A stretch of DNA of 64,000 nucleotides from Gracilaria domingensis. Lineage: Eukaryota; Rhodophyta; Florideophyceae; Gracilariales; Gracilariaceae. A model generated the notes under the pieces. The model did no database searches, was not told where the DNA came from, and saw only the letters and a list, made by a program, of their open reading frames with translations. The position numbers and the translations under genes are program-made. Positions 47,902 to 57,739 of the stretch are shown here, piece by piece (the first letter of the stretch is position 1; the number at the start of each line of letters is the position of its first letter). Where the stretch lies: contig VCMS01000002.1 in NCBI GenBank assembly GCA_022539475.1, positions 150,672-214,671 on the forward strand, given 5' to 3'.

Positions 47902-48202
47902 CTCACGGTGAGGTGAGGTTCTCAATGAGAACTTCTCATCGGTCTGCGAAAGCAGATAGGTCTGCTGTGTGGCACACAGCGTGTGCTAAACAGTTTACGG
48001 TAAACTGATTTCCATCCTGCAATGCAGGACCTGCGAGTGAGTCGGATCACAATTAGGTTTGAATTTTGACACATAACTTTTTGAATTTAAACTTCTTTTG
48101 GATTTGTACATGTACAACAAAGTCCCGCTAGTAATGAAGTCGTCGAGCAATTGGACATATCCGTCATTGACGGATAATATCCGTTTCAATGCAGAGCTCT
48201 GC
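47902..48202. repeat. Train of at least eight perfect short palindromes
   Basis: In order: CTCAC-G-GTGAG (47902), GTTCTCA-A-TGAGAAC (47918), TCTGC-GAAA-GCAGA (47943), GCTGTGTG-G-CACACAGC (47964), CAGTTTAC-G-GTAAACTG (47991), TCCTGCA-A-TGCAGGA (48015), TTGTACA-TGTACAA (48104), TATCCGTCA-T-TGACGGATA (48158) and GCAGAGCTCTGC (48191). Stems are 5-9 bp; five of the loops are a single base. It lies upstream of both divergent genes. Confidence 0.9.
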
Positions 48203-48404
48203 GGAATTGAAGTCATGTATCACTGATAGGTCCCCATCGTAGAAAAGAAATCAATGCAGCTTCCTACTAGTGTTGTGGCTTCCTTGCGGGGAGGAGGAGG
48301 GGCTGAAAATGCTGAGAAGGTCAAACGAATCCATGCGCTCTTGATAAGGGGCTTGTAGATTTGTCACACTTTTAGTCTGCTGTTACTGGCCAAAATGTAT
48401 CTCG

Positions 48405-48488
48405 ACCGCATAGCCTTGCTCAGGTGGTAGCTCCCTGTTGTCGTTCTACACCTTACGGGTTCGGATGGGAACGCGAAGGTCATGCGGT
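48405..48488. other. Segment able to form an 84-nt stem-loop
   Basis: ACCGCAT (48405-48411) pairs with ATGCGGT (48482-48488); after a two-base internal mismatch CCTT pairs with AAGG. The interior has further GGT/ACC complementarity. It might be a structured RNA on either strand, but it fits neither tRNA nor 5S rRNA well, and no promoter is visible. Confidence 0.35.
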
Positions 48489-49183
48489 GATCGATAACCT
48501 CTGCTGCTGCAACCTCACTCGAGCGGAGAGGTGTTAGTTGTTGATCACTTGCGATTCGGCCTAGGGTCTGGACAAAGGAAGACACTTTTGTTTGTGACCT
48601 CAAAACTGATGCCAAGCGGGAGATTCGTGACCACGGTGTTTTATCATCGCTGTATCATATTGTACCTTCGGCGCTTCGGCATGTTCATCCGACAAACGAA
48701 GCCACGGAAGAGGAAACGAATGAATTCGTTGAATGCCTTCTTTCTCGACACGTACCCCTGGTACCCTTAGTACAACGAACGAACGAGGGTAAGTTACAGT
48801 GTATTTTTACCTCCACAATATGCGAAAGTAAAATGCATGCATTCCTCCTCACGTATCCTTCACGCCTTACCTTCCGCTGGCGGATTGTGATCCTTATTCC
48901 AGTGTAATACGTGTAATTTGTCAAAAGCAAAGTTGTAATCCCAAGTTTTAAAATCTTTTTCACATGTTTCGAACGCCGAAATCGTATCTGTGTCACTGGC
49001 GAACGCCACTTCCAACTTCACGTCACTGCTCACGGAAAAAAATCATTCGCAGAAGCCGAAGAAAGCAAGCATTACGAAGAACAAAGCATTCATCGCTACA
49101 AAAACACTGTTTCAAAACCATCTCGCCAGCCAGTAGCAGGAGCTTCACAGAAAACCCGTGCTTTCGACGATTCAGCAGTAACT

Positions 49184-49819
49184 ATGTCTTCTTCAAAAGA
49201 CGCAGAAGAGGAGTACATGCGCATGCGCATGAAGTCTACCAAAATTTCTGATGATCATCAATCCGAAACTCCAGCACCAGAAGCGAATCCTCTGGCTGAA
49301 CTAGACGATACAATAACAGCGGATGAAGCCCTCACCCTAAAAGAAGAGGGGAACACATTGTATAAGTGTGGGAACTTCGCCGAAGCCATTAACAAGTATT
49401 CACTTGCTTCAAGCAGTGCCCATGCAAGTCCAGACGATCGGGCTGTATATTTTGCGAATCGCGCTGCTGCCCATCTGAAGTTGCAAAACTTCGAACAAGT
49501 GGTTGAAGACTCTTCTTCAGCACTGGAACTCAAACCCGGGTATGTCAAGGCCTTAAGCAGAAGACGAGAAGCACGGGAAGCATTGAAAGAATGGCGAGGG
49601 GCACTAAAAGATGCTCAGGAACTGAAAGCTCCGTCATCCGAGATCCAACGACTGCAATTTCTTGCCGATGAAAAGGACAAAAAAGACCAGGCCGAGGCAT
49701 TGGAATCTCTCAAAGGGCTCGGAAACTCCATATTGTCAAACTTCGGGATGAGTCTTGACGATTTTGCAATGGATAAGGACCCCGATTCCGGCTCGTATAG
49801 CATTCGTATGAAACAGTAA
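49184..49819 (+). CDS. TTC1: TTC1-like TPR protein
   Basis: A 211-residue TPR co-chaperone-like protein. Three TPR units run from ~50 to ~165 (ALTLKEEGNTLYKCGNFAEAINKYSLA, AVYFANRAAAHLKLQNFEQVVEDSSSAL, VKALSRRREAREALKEWRGALKDAQEL). The C-terminal tail LKGLGNSILSNFGMSLDDFAMDKDPDSGSYSIRMKQ has the block found in TTC1 orthologues, which is the basis for naming. TTC1 binds Hsp90/Hsp70 and G-proteins in animals. The start is ATG 49184. Confidence 0.85.
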   Translation: MSSSKDAEEEYMRMRMKSTKISDDHQSETPAPEANPLAELDDTITADEALTLKEEGNTLYKCGNFAEAINKYSLASSSAHASPDDRAVYFANRAAAHLKLQNFEQVVEDSSSALELKPGYVKALSRRREAREALKEWRGALKDAQELKAPSSEIQRLQFLADEKDKKDQAEALESLKGLGNSILSNFGMSLDDFAMDKDPDSGSYSIRMKQ

Positions 49820-50042
49820 GTCACTGCTTTTGTTTCAAGACGTAGGAGTCGCAGCTTTAGTTGCTTCTCCTTCATGCCATAACGCTCAGATCAAGTAGAG
49901 AGCGTGTTTAGCAAGACTCGATAATCGTCGAAAATGTGATTGGTCTACTTGCAGACGAAGACGCATCTTCATGATAAGGAGAAAAGGTAGGTCATAGCCA
50001 TCTAAGGCAGGTTTGTACAGTATAGGTTGCATATCAGCTCTC

Positions 50043-51107
50043 TCACTCTTCTCCAAGCTCCTGTCGCCGCTTTTCGAGCTCTGTGAGCTCTGTTTGCAAC
50101 TCCGGTCGTTTAGAAAGGAAGCGCTTCTTCAACACTGGATTTGGTGCCTTCTCGGCCTTAGCCTCCAAATCTGCAATCTTCGCCTTTTGTTCCTTGATGC
50201 TTTGATCAAGCTTTATGCGCTCTATTCTTCTCTTGGCAATGTCCTCTTTGTCCTCCATGATTTGATCCACCATGTCCGCCATATCGGCATTAATAGCGTC
50301 ATCATCGTCATCGTCATCATCGTCATCGTCATCGTCATCTTCTTCGCCGTCAGGGCCTGGAGTGTCGATGGGAGTGAATGGCGTTGGTGTGAATGGTTGC
50401 GGCGTAAACGGCTGTGGTGTGTATGGCCCGGGTGTATCTGCAGCTGGTGGTGGAAGAACATCCATTGGAGCGGGTGCTACCTGGTTCTCCGACGGTAATG
50501 GAGGCTTTCCGGCACTTGGGGCTACACCAAGAGTATCACCGTTGGCAGCAGACTTGGAGGAATCGCCTGCGTTCTTCCCGGGTTGCGCGTTGACTGTCTC
50601 TTCTTCGATGACGACTTCCTCTTCCTCTGTAGGATTCTCTTGCGTCTTCTTCTGTGTAAAACTGGTCTTATGATCGATGACATATTTGATACGCCGTTCT
50701 ATGAGCTCGACTTCATCGCGCGTGAAGAAGCGTTTTGGAGGCTTCAATCTTTCAGCAGCACCTCTCGTTGCGGGCGTTATACCATCTGGAAGGTGCGTCT
50801 GCTTGGGAGGAGATTCATCCGGCATGCGAACTACCAGAACCTGGTGAAGATCCCCGCTTTTGTAGAAGGTGCGTTTATCCGCCGTCTTGTGGGTTTCAAC
50901 AATGCATGGCAAATCCATTAGAGAAGCTGGATAGTCTTTGCCATCGATGGTGAACACTGCGTTGCGCTCGTCCTTGAAGTTAATTTGAAATTTGCTTGGT
51001 TTGCGGTCTTCACCAGCGCCTTCACGTTTCTTGTTGCTGGAAAGCGCAAAACGCATAGGCTCAACAAGCGGTTGGGGAAGACGCAAAATATACTGTTGTT
51101 CATTCAT
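50043..51107 (-). CDS. TAF7: TFIID subunit TAF7
   Basis: A 354-residue TAF7 (TAFII55) protein, a TFIID subunit that regulates TAF1. The TAFII55 domain starts right at the N-terminus (QQYILRLPQPLVEPMR, ~5-20) and continues FQINFKDERNAVFTIDGKDYPASLMDLPCIVETHKTADKRTFYKSGDLHQVLVV (~55-110), then PPKRFFTRDEVELIERRIKYV. A disordered Pro/Thr stretch with TPQPF/TPxPF repeats, a run of ~18 Asp (DNA 50296-50350) and a C-terminal coiled coil (~285-354) follow. The ATG at 51107 is the first; the frame goes on upstream only to a TTG. Confidence 0.9.
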   Translation of the reverse strand: MNEQQYILRLPQPLVEPMRFALSSNKKREGAGEDRKPSKFQINFKDERNAVFTIDGKDYPASLMDLPCIVETHKTADKRTFYKSGDLHQVLVVRMPDESPPKQTHLPDGITPATRGAAERLKPPKRFFTRDEVELIERRIKYVIDHKTSFTQKKTQENPTEEEEVVIEEETVNAQPGKNAGDSSKSAANGDTLGVAPSAGKPPLPSENQVAPAPMDVLPPPAADTPGPYTPQPFTPQPFTPTPFTPIDTPGPDGEEDDDDDDDDDDDDDDAINADMADMVDQIMEDKEDIAKRRIERIKLDQSIKEQKAKIADLEAKAEKAPNPVLKKRFLSKRPELQTELTELEKRRQELGEE

Positions 51108-51357
51108 GGCACTAAGCCTGTCTAGGGGAACGGTCGTGTGGCTGGTAGCGAGCTTATCTGTCTTAGACAGCAAAAATTTTGGTTGATTGATACTGGTGCT
51201 GCGGAACAGATGTTGCTGAAGACAGACAAAGGAGATAATGGTACGACTGCCGCGCAAACGTGGCGAAGAAAGCTCAACTTTGACCAAGATGGGAGCGGAT
51301 TAGCGGGCCAAAGAGGTGTGAATCGAACATGCCAGGCAAATACCTTGGTAATACCCT

Positions 51358-51470
51358 TGGTATGTGAACATATAAACCAAATAGAAAAGCAAGTTTACAC
51401 ACTGCAACTAGTGACTCGCGAGTGCAGTGTGTAACTTGCTTTTCTATTTGGTTTATATGTTCACATACCA
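51358..51470. repeat. Long fold-back, arms 49 and 48 nt
   Basis: The arm 51358-51406 is the reverse complement of 51423-51470 except for a single one-base indel (TTT versus TT). The loop (51407-51422) also pairs partly. Arms begin TGGTATGTGAAC. The near-identity of the arms points to a recent origin or to active maintenance; it could be a miniature fold-back element or a hairpin RNA precursor. Confidence 0.95.
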
Positions 51471-51587
51471 ATAGTAGCCACCACCTCGGAGGTGTACGTG
51501 CATTTTGCCGTCAACGTCCTCGCTGTGAGAGCACAAAACCGCTAAGATACCAAGGGTAGGCCACGTGATGATCATGGACATCATGTC

Positions 51588-51631
51588 CAGTTCACACCGG
51601 ACATCATCATCATCATGTCCGGTGTGAACTG
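51588..51631. repeat. Hairpin with 17-bp perfect stem
   Basis: CAGTTCACACCGGACAT (51588-51604) pairs with 51615-51631 across a 10-nt ATC-rich loop. It lies about 120 bp from the long fold-back. Confidence 0.9.
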
Positions 51632-53263
51632 CAGCAGCCTGCAGCTGTGCTACTCTCAAGACAGCGTGAGACTAGAGTCACCCTCTTCACCGTCAATGAT
51701 GTTTGTACATGGACGGAAGCAAGTATCTTAGGTATCCTTTAAGAATAACCTTTACCATAGATGATGGTGATGGACAAGTCGACTTGTGCAAGTCATTAGC
51801 ATTTCAGATAGTCAAAGAACACGCTTCGTCACAGCCGTTTAAATGAAATAGACCTTTTAAATGGACCCTACATGATGATATCGTGGGATTCGATTCTCTC
51901 TTCTTCTTTATTATGAGCGTGATACGCTTATATATCGATTCTCTGTTTACCAACAATACGCAGAAGACAGACAAATTGTCTACTTATTTTGGGCCATTCT
52001 CATCTAGTGTGGTTTGGGTTCAATGATTCTGACAAGGGTAGTAGAGTTATTGAACTGTGAGTCCGGTTTACGCTGACTTTGCAGGCTGTCCGTAATGCGG
52101 ATTTATAGTCCCACTATTTAAGTCCGTCAGACTTCGTCACGAATTCGGTAGGAGCCTTGTCATGACACAGCCGGTTATACTTAGGTGAATCGGCAAAATT
52201 GTCTTCATGAGGAAACTGTACCTAATACGAAAAAAAAAACGAAGATGGAGAAACTAAAAACTGTCCTGGTAATCTCAAAAGAGCTTTCCTCTTCATTCTT
52301 GAGAGATTTGTGAGCAGTTCTCTGCTCTGCCCCAGCAAATCAGTTAATGAGGGATGGTGTTTTTGCATTGATGGCGAAGGAAGGTTAACGATAGCAGCAT
52401 AGGTGGGAGAAAGAAAAACCTCAAGGGTTCTTTTTTTGATTCAGGAATTACGATACCTGGCAGAAGGTTACTTGGCGAAGGTAAGTGTACCCGGCACGGT
52501 GCCTACAAGGGTATGATAGGGTGCATGGCAATGCCACCACTTAAATTCAACAACATTTGCGGCGTAAAAATTATTCGACAATGAATGATCAGGAATACGA
52601 GTTGCATCAATTCCGCTGTTCGGAATCTACCGAATCCTTGATCGCCATACCAGTTTGTGCATATGTGTGTGTTTTGCTTTTCTTGTGCCAGGAAAACGTG
52701 ATTGCACACCATGCTCAGCACAAGCACCAATGAATCGCACTGAAGATGAAAAATTCAAGAACACCACCGTTCCTAAGCACGAAGGTAACGACTCTGAAGC
52801 GAAATTTCATCAGTTCAGTCCATGGCTGCACATATTTTGTATAACATATGATATGAATTGAATTGCCCAAGCCCCATGGCCGGAGTGACCATAGGATTGC
52901 AGTGCATCTGAATGTCGCAAAGGATTTGTTTCGTGACATCGGGAATAAGTCTAATAATACCAATTCCCAGAAAAGGCATATTATGCCATTATGTCCGCAC
53001 TGTGATCCAGAGTCGAGCCACATATGAGCACATTAATGAGCACCTTACGTTGGATACGAACGTAGTTTCACCACAATCAGCAAGGCCCGCACGAACGTAT
53101 GAATAGGCGGGTCCTGACATGGAGAGCGGTAGACAAGAGATCTAGATGATACTACATCCGCTCACCATCATAGGAGCATGATGTTCATCGCACGTGCTCT
53201 ACTAGTATGCGGCAAGCAACATCGAAAATATGAAGTGGATGAGAACAAAAAAATAAGTTGTTG

Positions 53264-53287
53264 GAGTGCGTTGACGCACTCTTTATT
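53264..53287 (-). terminator. Poly(A) signal overlapping the MBOAT stop codon, with hairpin
   Basis: On the minus strand the stop codon TAA is part of AATAAA (53282-53287), followed at once by AGTGCG-TCAA-CGCACT (53265-53280). The 3' UTR is therefore probably very short. Confidence 0.6.
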
Positions 53288-54731
53288 GAGTCTTCGCTGT
53301 CGGCTTCTTCGCTGGCGGTCGGATTAGTCCGGAGTTGAACAAAATAAGCGAGAAGAGTAGAATCCAATGTCCGTAGAAGCCAAGGCCCCTGAACGCGTCG
53401 ATAGAAAGGTTGAAAGCGAGCAACACAAATGATATGATGAAGTAGTTAAGAGTAGCGTGCGTGGCCAGTAATGAGATCAACGAGTAAAACGGCATGAGCG
53501 GTCCAGGTGTCTTTCGGTCTTCCTCCATGAAAAGCGGACGAATAGTGCGTCGTACTTGTCGATGAACCATAGTAGCGGCTGCTACTGACAAGAAGAACAT
53601 GTAATAGCCCGGATAGAAGCCATGCCAGAAGGCAGACACTAGGTATGTGAAGTAGAGATTGATAGACGGAGGGGCGCGGTCGTATACGTAGCGGCGTAAC
53701 CAGAGATTAGTGGTTTTGTTCCAGTTTTGTGACGAGGTTCGCAACGACCCAGAGGTTTCGTATTGCCATACGTTGACGTTCTCCACTCGGTCCCACTTCT
53801 CGGCACCAGTAACCTTATCAAAACCGTTGAAACCTAAACCCGACATACATGCCGAACCCTCGGCAATCTTCCATCCAAAGTAGTACTTGAATCGAACGGC
53901 AAGCAGTCCAATTTCAATGGCGGCATACCGGGACAAGAAGGTTCCCGTCTTAAAGAAGTTCTTGTCAGTGAGCATTGCAGCGCAAGGGAATTTGAGCGCA
54001 ATTGCGGTGTGAGAGACAAAATAGAAGAGTCCCTGGAACAATCTCCAGAGACCTGGAAGGTAAGGCGGCGGCGCAACCTGCTGACCAGTGGCAAACGCAA
54101 TATAGTCCGAGTATTCGAAAGCAGGACCGATAACAACGTTTGCTGGGAAGAGAATGAAGCTCAAAAACTCGAGCAACGACGGGGTTCTCTTAACGGATCG
54201 CGATTTTTGCTCAGGCGTAGCGTTAGGGTCGACGCCGTCTTGGATGTTGAAGGCCAGACCCATAATCTTCTGAGTTGTCACCATAGCAACAAGAGTCCAG
54301 TCAAGCGTCCAGCCTAGATAATCAGTAACCTGTCTGTACAAGTGACCAGCCGCAAGGATGCACATGGCGACGACAGACACGGTCCGGGCACTGCGCGGAC
54401 CGAGCACAAGCATAAGAAAGTAGCAGAAGAGGCAAGACGACAAATTGAGAATGATCTGATAGCCGTTGGCAAATTGCAGCATCCAGCCGCCAACAACGAC
54501 CGAGAAGACATGACGGAACAGACCAGAGGGTCCCGGTGGCAGCGCCCGCCACGACAGCGCAACTGGATAGGCCAACAAGAGGCACAAAAAGAGCCGAATC
54601 TCTGCGGCACTAGCGGCGGCGAGGTCAGCAAGCACATCGACGCCCTTCAACAATGGAGCGGGGGTGAGCGCCTGATCACAAGCAAAGGCCGCATGGCGCA
54701 GCGCGGAGGACAAAGCAGCCACAGAGGTCAT
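53283..54731 (-). CDS. MBOAT lysophospholipid acyltransferase (LPCAT/ALE1-type)
   Basis: A 482-residue polytopic membrane enzyme that reacylates lysophospholipids in the ER (Lands cycle). About ten hydrophobic helices are visible. The catalytic motifs are the Asn block SQNWNKTTNLWLRRYVYDR (~345-362) and the His block LVSAFWHGFYPGY (~375-387), as in yeast ALE1 and plant LPLAT. Length equals that of LPCAT3/LPLAT1. The start is ATG 54731; the frame continues upstream only through GC-rich leader sequence. The C-terminus is basic (PPAKKPTAKTQ), without a clear KKxx signal. Confidence 0.9.
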   Translation of the reverse strand: MTSVAALSSALRHAAFACDQALTPAPLLKGVDVLADLAAASAAEIRLFLCLLLAYPVALSWRALPPGPSGLFRHVFSVVVGGWMLQFANGYQIILNLSSCLFCYFLMLVLGPRSARTVSVVAMCILAAGHLYRQVTDYLGWTLDWTLVAMVTTQKIMGLAFNIQDGVDPNATPEQKSRSVKRTPSLLEFLSFILFPANVVIGPAFEYSDYIAFATGQQVAPPPYLPGLWRLFQGLFYFVSHTAIALKFPCAAMLTDKNFFKTGTFLSRYAAIEIGLLAVRFKYYFGWKIAEGSACMSGLGFNGFDKVTGAEKWDRVENVNVWQYETSGSLRTSSQNWNKTTNLWLRRYVYDRAPPSINLYFTYLVSAFWHGFYPGYYMFFLSVAAATMVHRQVRRTIRPLFMEEDRKTPGPLMPFYSLISLLATHATLNYFIISFVLLAFNLSIDAFRGLGFYGHWILLFSLILFNSGLIRPPAKKPTAKTQ

Positions 54732-55373
54732 GATGGAAAGCGGGAGCAAGGGGCGCGTACGGGATTGGCAGGGAAAGGGGAGGGAACTAGCCGCCGCGAG
54801 GCGCGCATTAAGTACAAAGGTGGATTCGCGATGTGCGAGCAATACGCGCCGGTCGGCCACGCACGCCGAGAACGTGCACCACGGCCAGAGTGTGATTCGT
54901 GATGGGGGATGGCGGCGCAATGCGCGCACGCGCCGGAGCACGCGCCGCACGCTGGTGGCGCGCGGCTGCGCGTCCACCCGCGGCGCGACAGGTGGCCGCG
55001 CCTCGCCCTGACACAGCGCGCCGCGCCGGCGCAAAAGCCGCCGTCGTCCGCCAGTGCGCGCGCGACACCTGGCCGCCACAGCGGCGCGCCGCCGACGCAC
55101 GCACGCGGCACGCTGCCAACAGCGCGCCGCCAGGTGCCGCTCGTTTGTTGGCGCGCGCGCCGCTCTAGAAACGTCGTGCTGCGCTGTGAGTGGCCAGTAT
55201 GGCCACGCGCCCATGGCGCCGTGCCGGTGGGACGACGCCGATGGCGCCATCTCCGGCCGGATCACCACGTGCGCGTTCCAGTTCGCGGATTTACCCGTAC
55301 AAGGCTTTCGTCGTCCGCCGTCGGCGTCTGAGCTGCGTTCCGCTCCTCCCCTCTAGTGCCACCCTCCTTCGTC
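54732..55373. promoter_or_regulatory. Divergent promoter region MBOAT / mtHsp70
   Basis: 642 bp between divergent ATGs, very GC-rich at 54780-55170 (a local GC island in otherwise moderate DNA). No heat-shock element was recognised with confidence. Confidence 0.4.
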
Positions 55374-57383
55374 ATGCGCGCCTTAACCCGCTTTGGAGTC
55401 GCCCTGCGGCGCGCTTCCGTGTCGCAGCGTAGAGGACTCTCCTCCGCCATCTCTGGCGATGTCATCGGCATTGATCTGGGTACGACCAACTCCTGTGTCG
55501 CCGTCATGGAGGGAAAGAACCCGCGCGTCATCGAGAACGCGGAGGGAGTAAGGACCACCCCTTCTGTCGTCGCCTTCACACAGGATGGTGAGAAGCTGGT
55601 GGGAATTCCCGCCCGCCGTCAGGCAGTCACCAATCCCACCAATACGCTCTTCGCCACCAAGCGCCTCATCGGACGCCGCTACTCTGATAAAGAGACTCAG
55701 TCCGATGTTGACACTATGCCGTACAAGATTGTAAACGGCCCCAATGGAGATGCCTGGGTTGAAGCTGGCGGCCAGAAATACTCTCCGAGTCAAGTCGGTG
55801 CCTTCGTTTTACAGAAGATGAAGGAGACCGCTGAGAGCTTCTTGGGGCGTAAGGTCAATCACGCCGTTATTACCGTCCCAGCCTACTTTAATGATTCGCA
55901 GAGACAGGCCACCAAGGATGCTGGTAAGATAGCCGGCCTGGATGTTGCTCGAATCATTAACGAGCCCACGGCTGCCGCACTGGCGTATGGTTTGGAGAAG
56001 GCCGACGGAAAGATTGTAGCTGTTTATGATCTTGGAGGTGGTACTTTTGATGTCAGTATTCTTGAGATTTCAGGCGGCGTCTTCGAAGTGAAGGCAACCA
56101 ATGGAGATACGCATCTGGGTGGAGAAGATTTTGATAATGTCTTGCTTGACCATCTTGTTTCCGAGTTTAAGAAGGAGCAGGGTATTGATCTCTCCAAGGA
56201 CCGTCTTGCGCTTCAACGGTTGCGTGAGGCTGCCGAGAAAGCCAAGATTGAGCTGTCCTCTACCATGCAAACTGATATTAACCTTCCCTTCATCACAGCC
56301 GATGCTAGTGGACCCAAGCATATGAACATGAAACTCACCCGCGCCAAGTACGAGTCGCTTGTCGACCCTCTTGTCCGACGCACGTTGAATCCCATGAAAA
56401 ACTGCCTCAAGGATGCGGGTGTTTCTTCCAAGGACATCGGCGAAGTTCTAATGGTTGGAGGTATGACTCGTGTACCGCGCGTTCAGGAGGTTGTGAAGGA
56501 GTTCTTTGGCAGAGATCCGTCCAAGAGCGTAAATCCTGATGAGGTTGTGGCTATGGGTGCTGCCGTGCAGGGAGGTGTGTTGCGTGGTGACGTTAAGGAC
56601 ATCTTGTTGCTTGATGTTACTCCTTTGTCTTTGGGTCTGGAAACTTTGGGTGGAGTCTTTACAAGACTGATCAACAGGAACACTACTATCCCTACTAAGA
56701 AGGCTCAAGTATTCTCAACAGCCGCTGACAACCAAACCCAGGTCGGCATCAAGGTTCTCCAGGGTGAGCGAGAGATGGCTGCTGATAACAAGATGTTGGG
56801 CCAGTTCGATCTTGTTGGTATTCCCCCTGCACCTCGAGGCGTGCCGCAGATTGATGTAGTGTTTGACATTGACGCGAACGGTATTCTTCACGTGTCTGCC
56901 CGGGACAAGGCTACTGGTAAGGAACAAAGTATTCGAATTCAAAGTTCTGGCGGCTTGTCGGATTCGGACATCGATGAAATGGTTAAGAACGCTGAGTCCT
57001 TTGCTGCTGCTGATAAGGAACGTCGCGAAACCATTGAAGCGAAGAACGATGCTGACAGTTTGCTGTATAGCACTGAGAAGAGCTTCAATGAACATAAGGA
57101 TAAGTTGACAGCGGAACAGATTGCTGATGTAGATGCGGCGATTACAGACCTGCGCTCAGAAATTGAGAGGGATGGCGCCAGCTCTTCCGATATCAAGGCA
57201 AAGACAGAGGCATTGTCGAAGGCCGCCATGTCAATAGGAGAAGCGATGTACAAGGCTTCGCAAGAAGCTAATGCACAGAGAGACGCGGCATCTGAGTCGT
57301 CATCGACTACTGAGGAAGATCCTAAGTCGGAAAGTGACTCAGATAAAGAGCCTGAGAAGGACAAGAAGGCTGGCGGAGCATAA
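55374..57383 (+). CDS. Mitochondrial Hsp70 (mortalin/Ssc1)
   Basis: A 669-residue DnaK-type chaperone for protein import and folding in the mitochondrial matrix. The start ATG 55374 gives a 30-residue presequence ([24 protein letters not shown]) with alternating Arg and no acids. The ATPase domain has [44 protein letters not shown] and [10 protein letters not shown]; the substrate domain has [23 protein letters not shown]. The [13 protein letters not shown] and [15 protein letters not shown] blocks are of the mitochondrial/alpha-proteobacterial type rather than plastid or ER. The lid ends in an acidic Ser/Glu/Lys tail. Intronless. Confidence 0.95.
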   Translation: MRALTRFGVALRRASVSQRRGLSSAISGDVIGIDLGTTNSCVAVMEGKNPRVIENAEGVRTTPSVVAFTQDGEKLVGIPARRQAVTNPTNTLFATKRLIGRRYSDKETQSDVDTMPYKIVNGPNGDAWVEAGGQKYSPSQVGAFVLQKMKETAESFLGRKVNHAVITVPAYFNDSQRQATKDAGKIAGLDVARIINEPTAAALAYGLEKADGKIVAVYDLGGGTFDVSILEISGGVFEVKATNGDTHLGGEDFDNVLLDHLVSEFKKEQGIDLSKDRLALQRLREAAEKAKIELSSTMQTDINLPFITADASGPKHMNMKLTRAKYESLVDPLVRRTLNPMKNCLKDAGVSSKDIGEVLMVGGMTRVPRVQEVVKEFFGRDPSKSVNPDEVVAMGAAVQGGVLRGDVKDILLLDVTPLSLGLETLGGVFTRLINRNTTIPTKKAQVFSTAADNQTQVGIKVLQGEREMAADNKMLGQFDLVGIPPAPRGVPQIDVVFDIDANGILHVSARDKATGKEQSIRIQSSGGLSDSDIDEMVKNAESFAAADKERRETIEAKNDADSLLYSTEKSFNEHKDKLTAEQIADVDAAITDLRSEIERDGASSSDIKAKTEALSKAAMSIGEAMYKASQEANAQRDAASESSSTTEEDPKSESDSDKEPEKDKKAGGA

Positions 57384-57739
57384 TCGAAGATAACTTGTAC
57401 ACCGTAGCATTTTGATCTATAAAGAGAACCGATAACCTACTGCCGGTTTATAATTGAGACGAAGCTCGAAAATCTTAGCTGCTAGAACCTCGCGTCGAGA
57501 TCTACATTAGCGCAGTGATCACACTCTTGCCAGCTGAATCTGAGTAAAGTTACAAGGCCATGGTTGGTGAATCATGGCAAAAAGAAAAGTTTAATCGAGA
57601 TGTACCATCTTGGCGTCAGAAGGCTGGTGGCTCTACAAGATGACGTTGAGGAGCCTGTGTCGATACACAATCCACGCCGCATGGTAGACGTTTCATCGAA
57701 AGCATTCAAAGCATGCCCACGTCAAAGCGGTGATGAGTG
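57384..57739. other. Convergent intergenic spacer
   Basis: 356 bp between the stop codons of mtHsp70 and the Bin3-type methyltransferase. Nothing recognised. Confidence 0.5.

Larger units (their letters stand above)
47696..49183. other. Intergenic region with palindrome train, no gene recognised
   Basis: 1.5 kb between divergent genes (H1-like and TTC1). It contains the palindrome train at 47902-48202 and the stem-forming segment 48405-48488. No open frame looks coding. Confidence 0.5.
51108..53282. other. Intergenic region with fold-backs, no gene recognised
   Basis: 2.2 kb, the longest gene-free stretch. It contains the long fold-back 51358-51470, the hairpin 51588-51631, and short palindromes further on. 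No coding frame above ~100 codons is convincing. Confidence 0.5.

Noticed and set aside
48400-48490. tRNA or 5S rRNA gene
   Set aside because: The segment has a 7-bp terminal stem but position 8 and the T-arm do not fit a tRNA, and it is too short for 5S rRNA.
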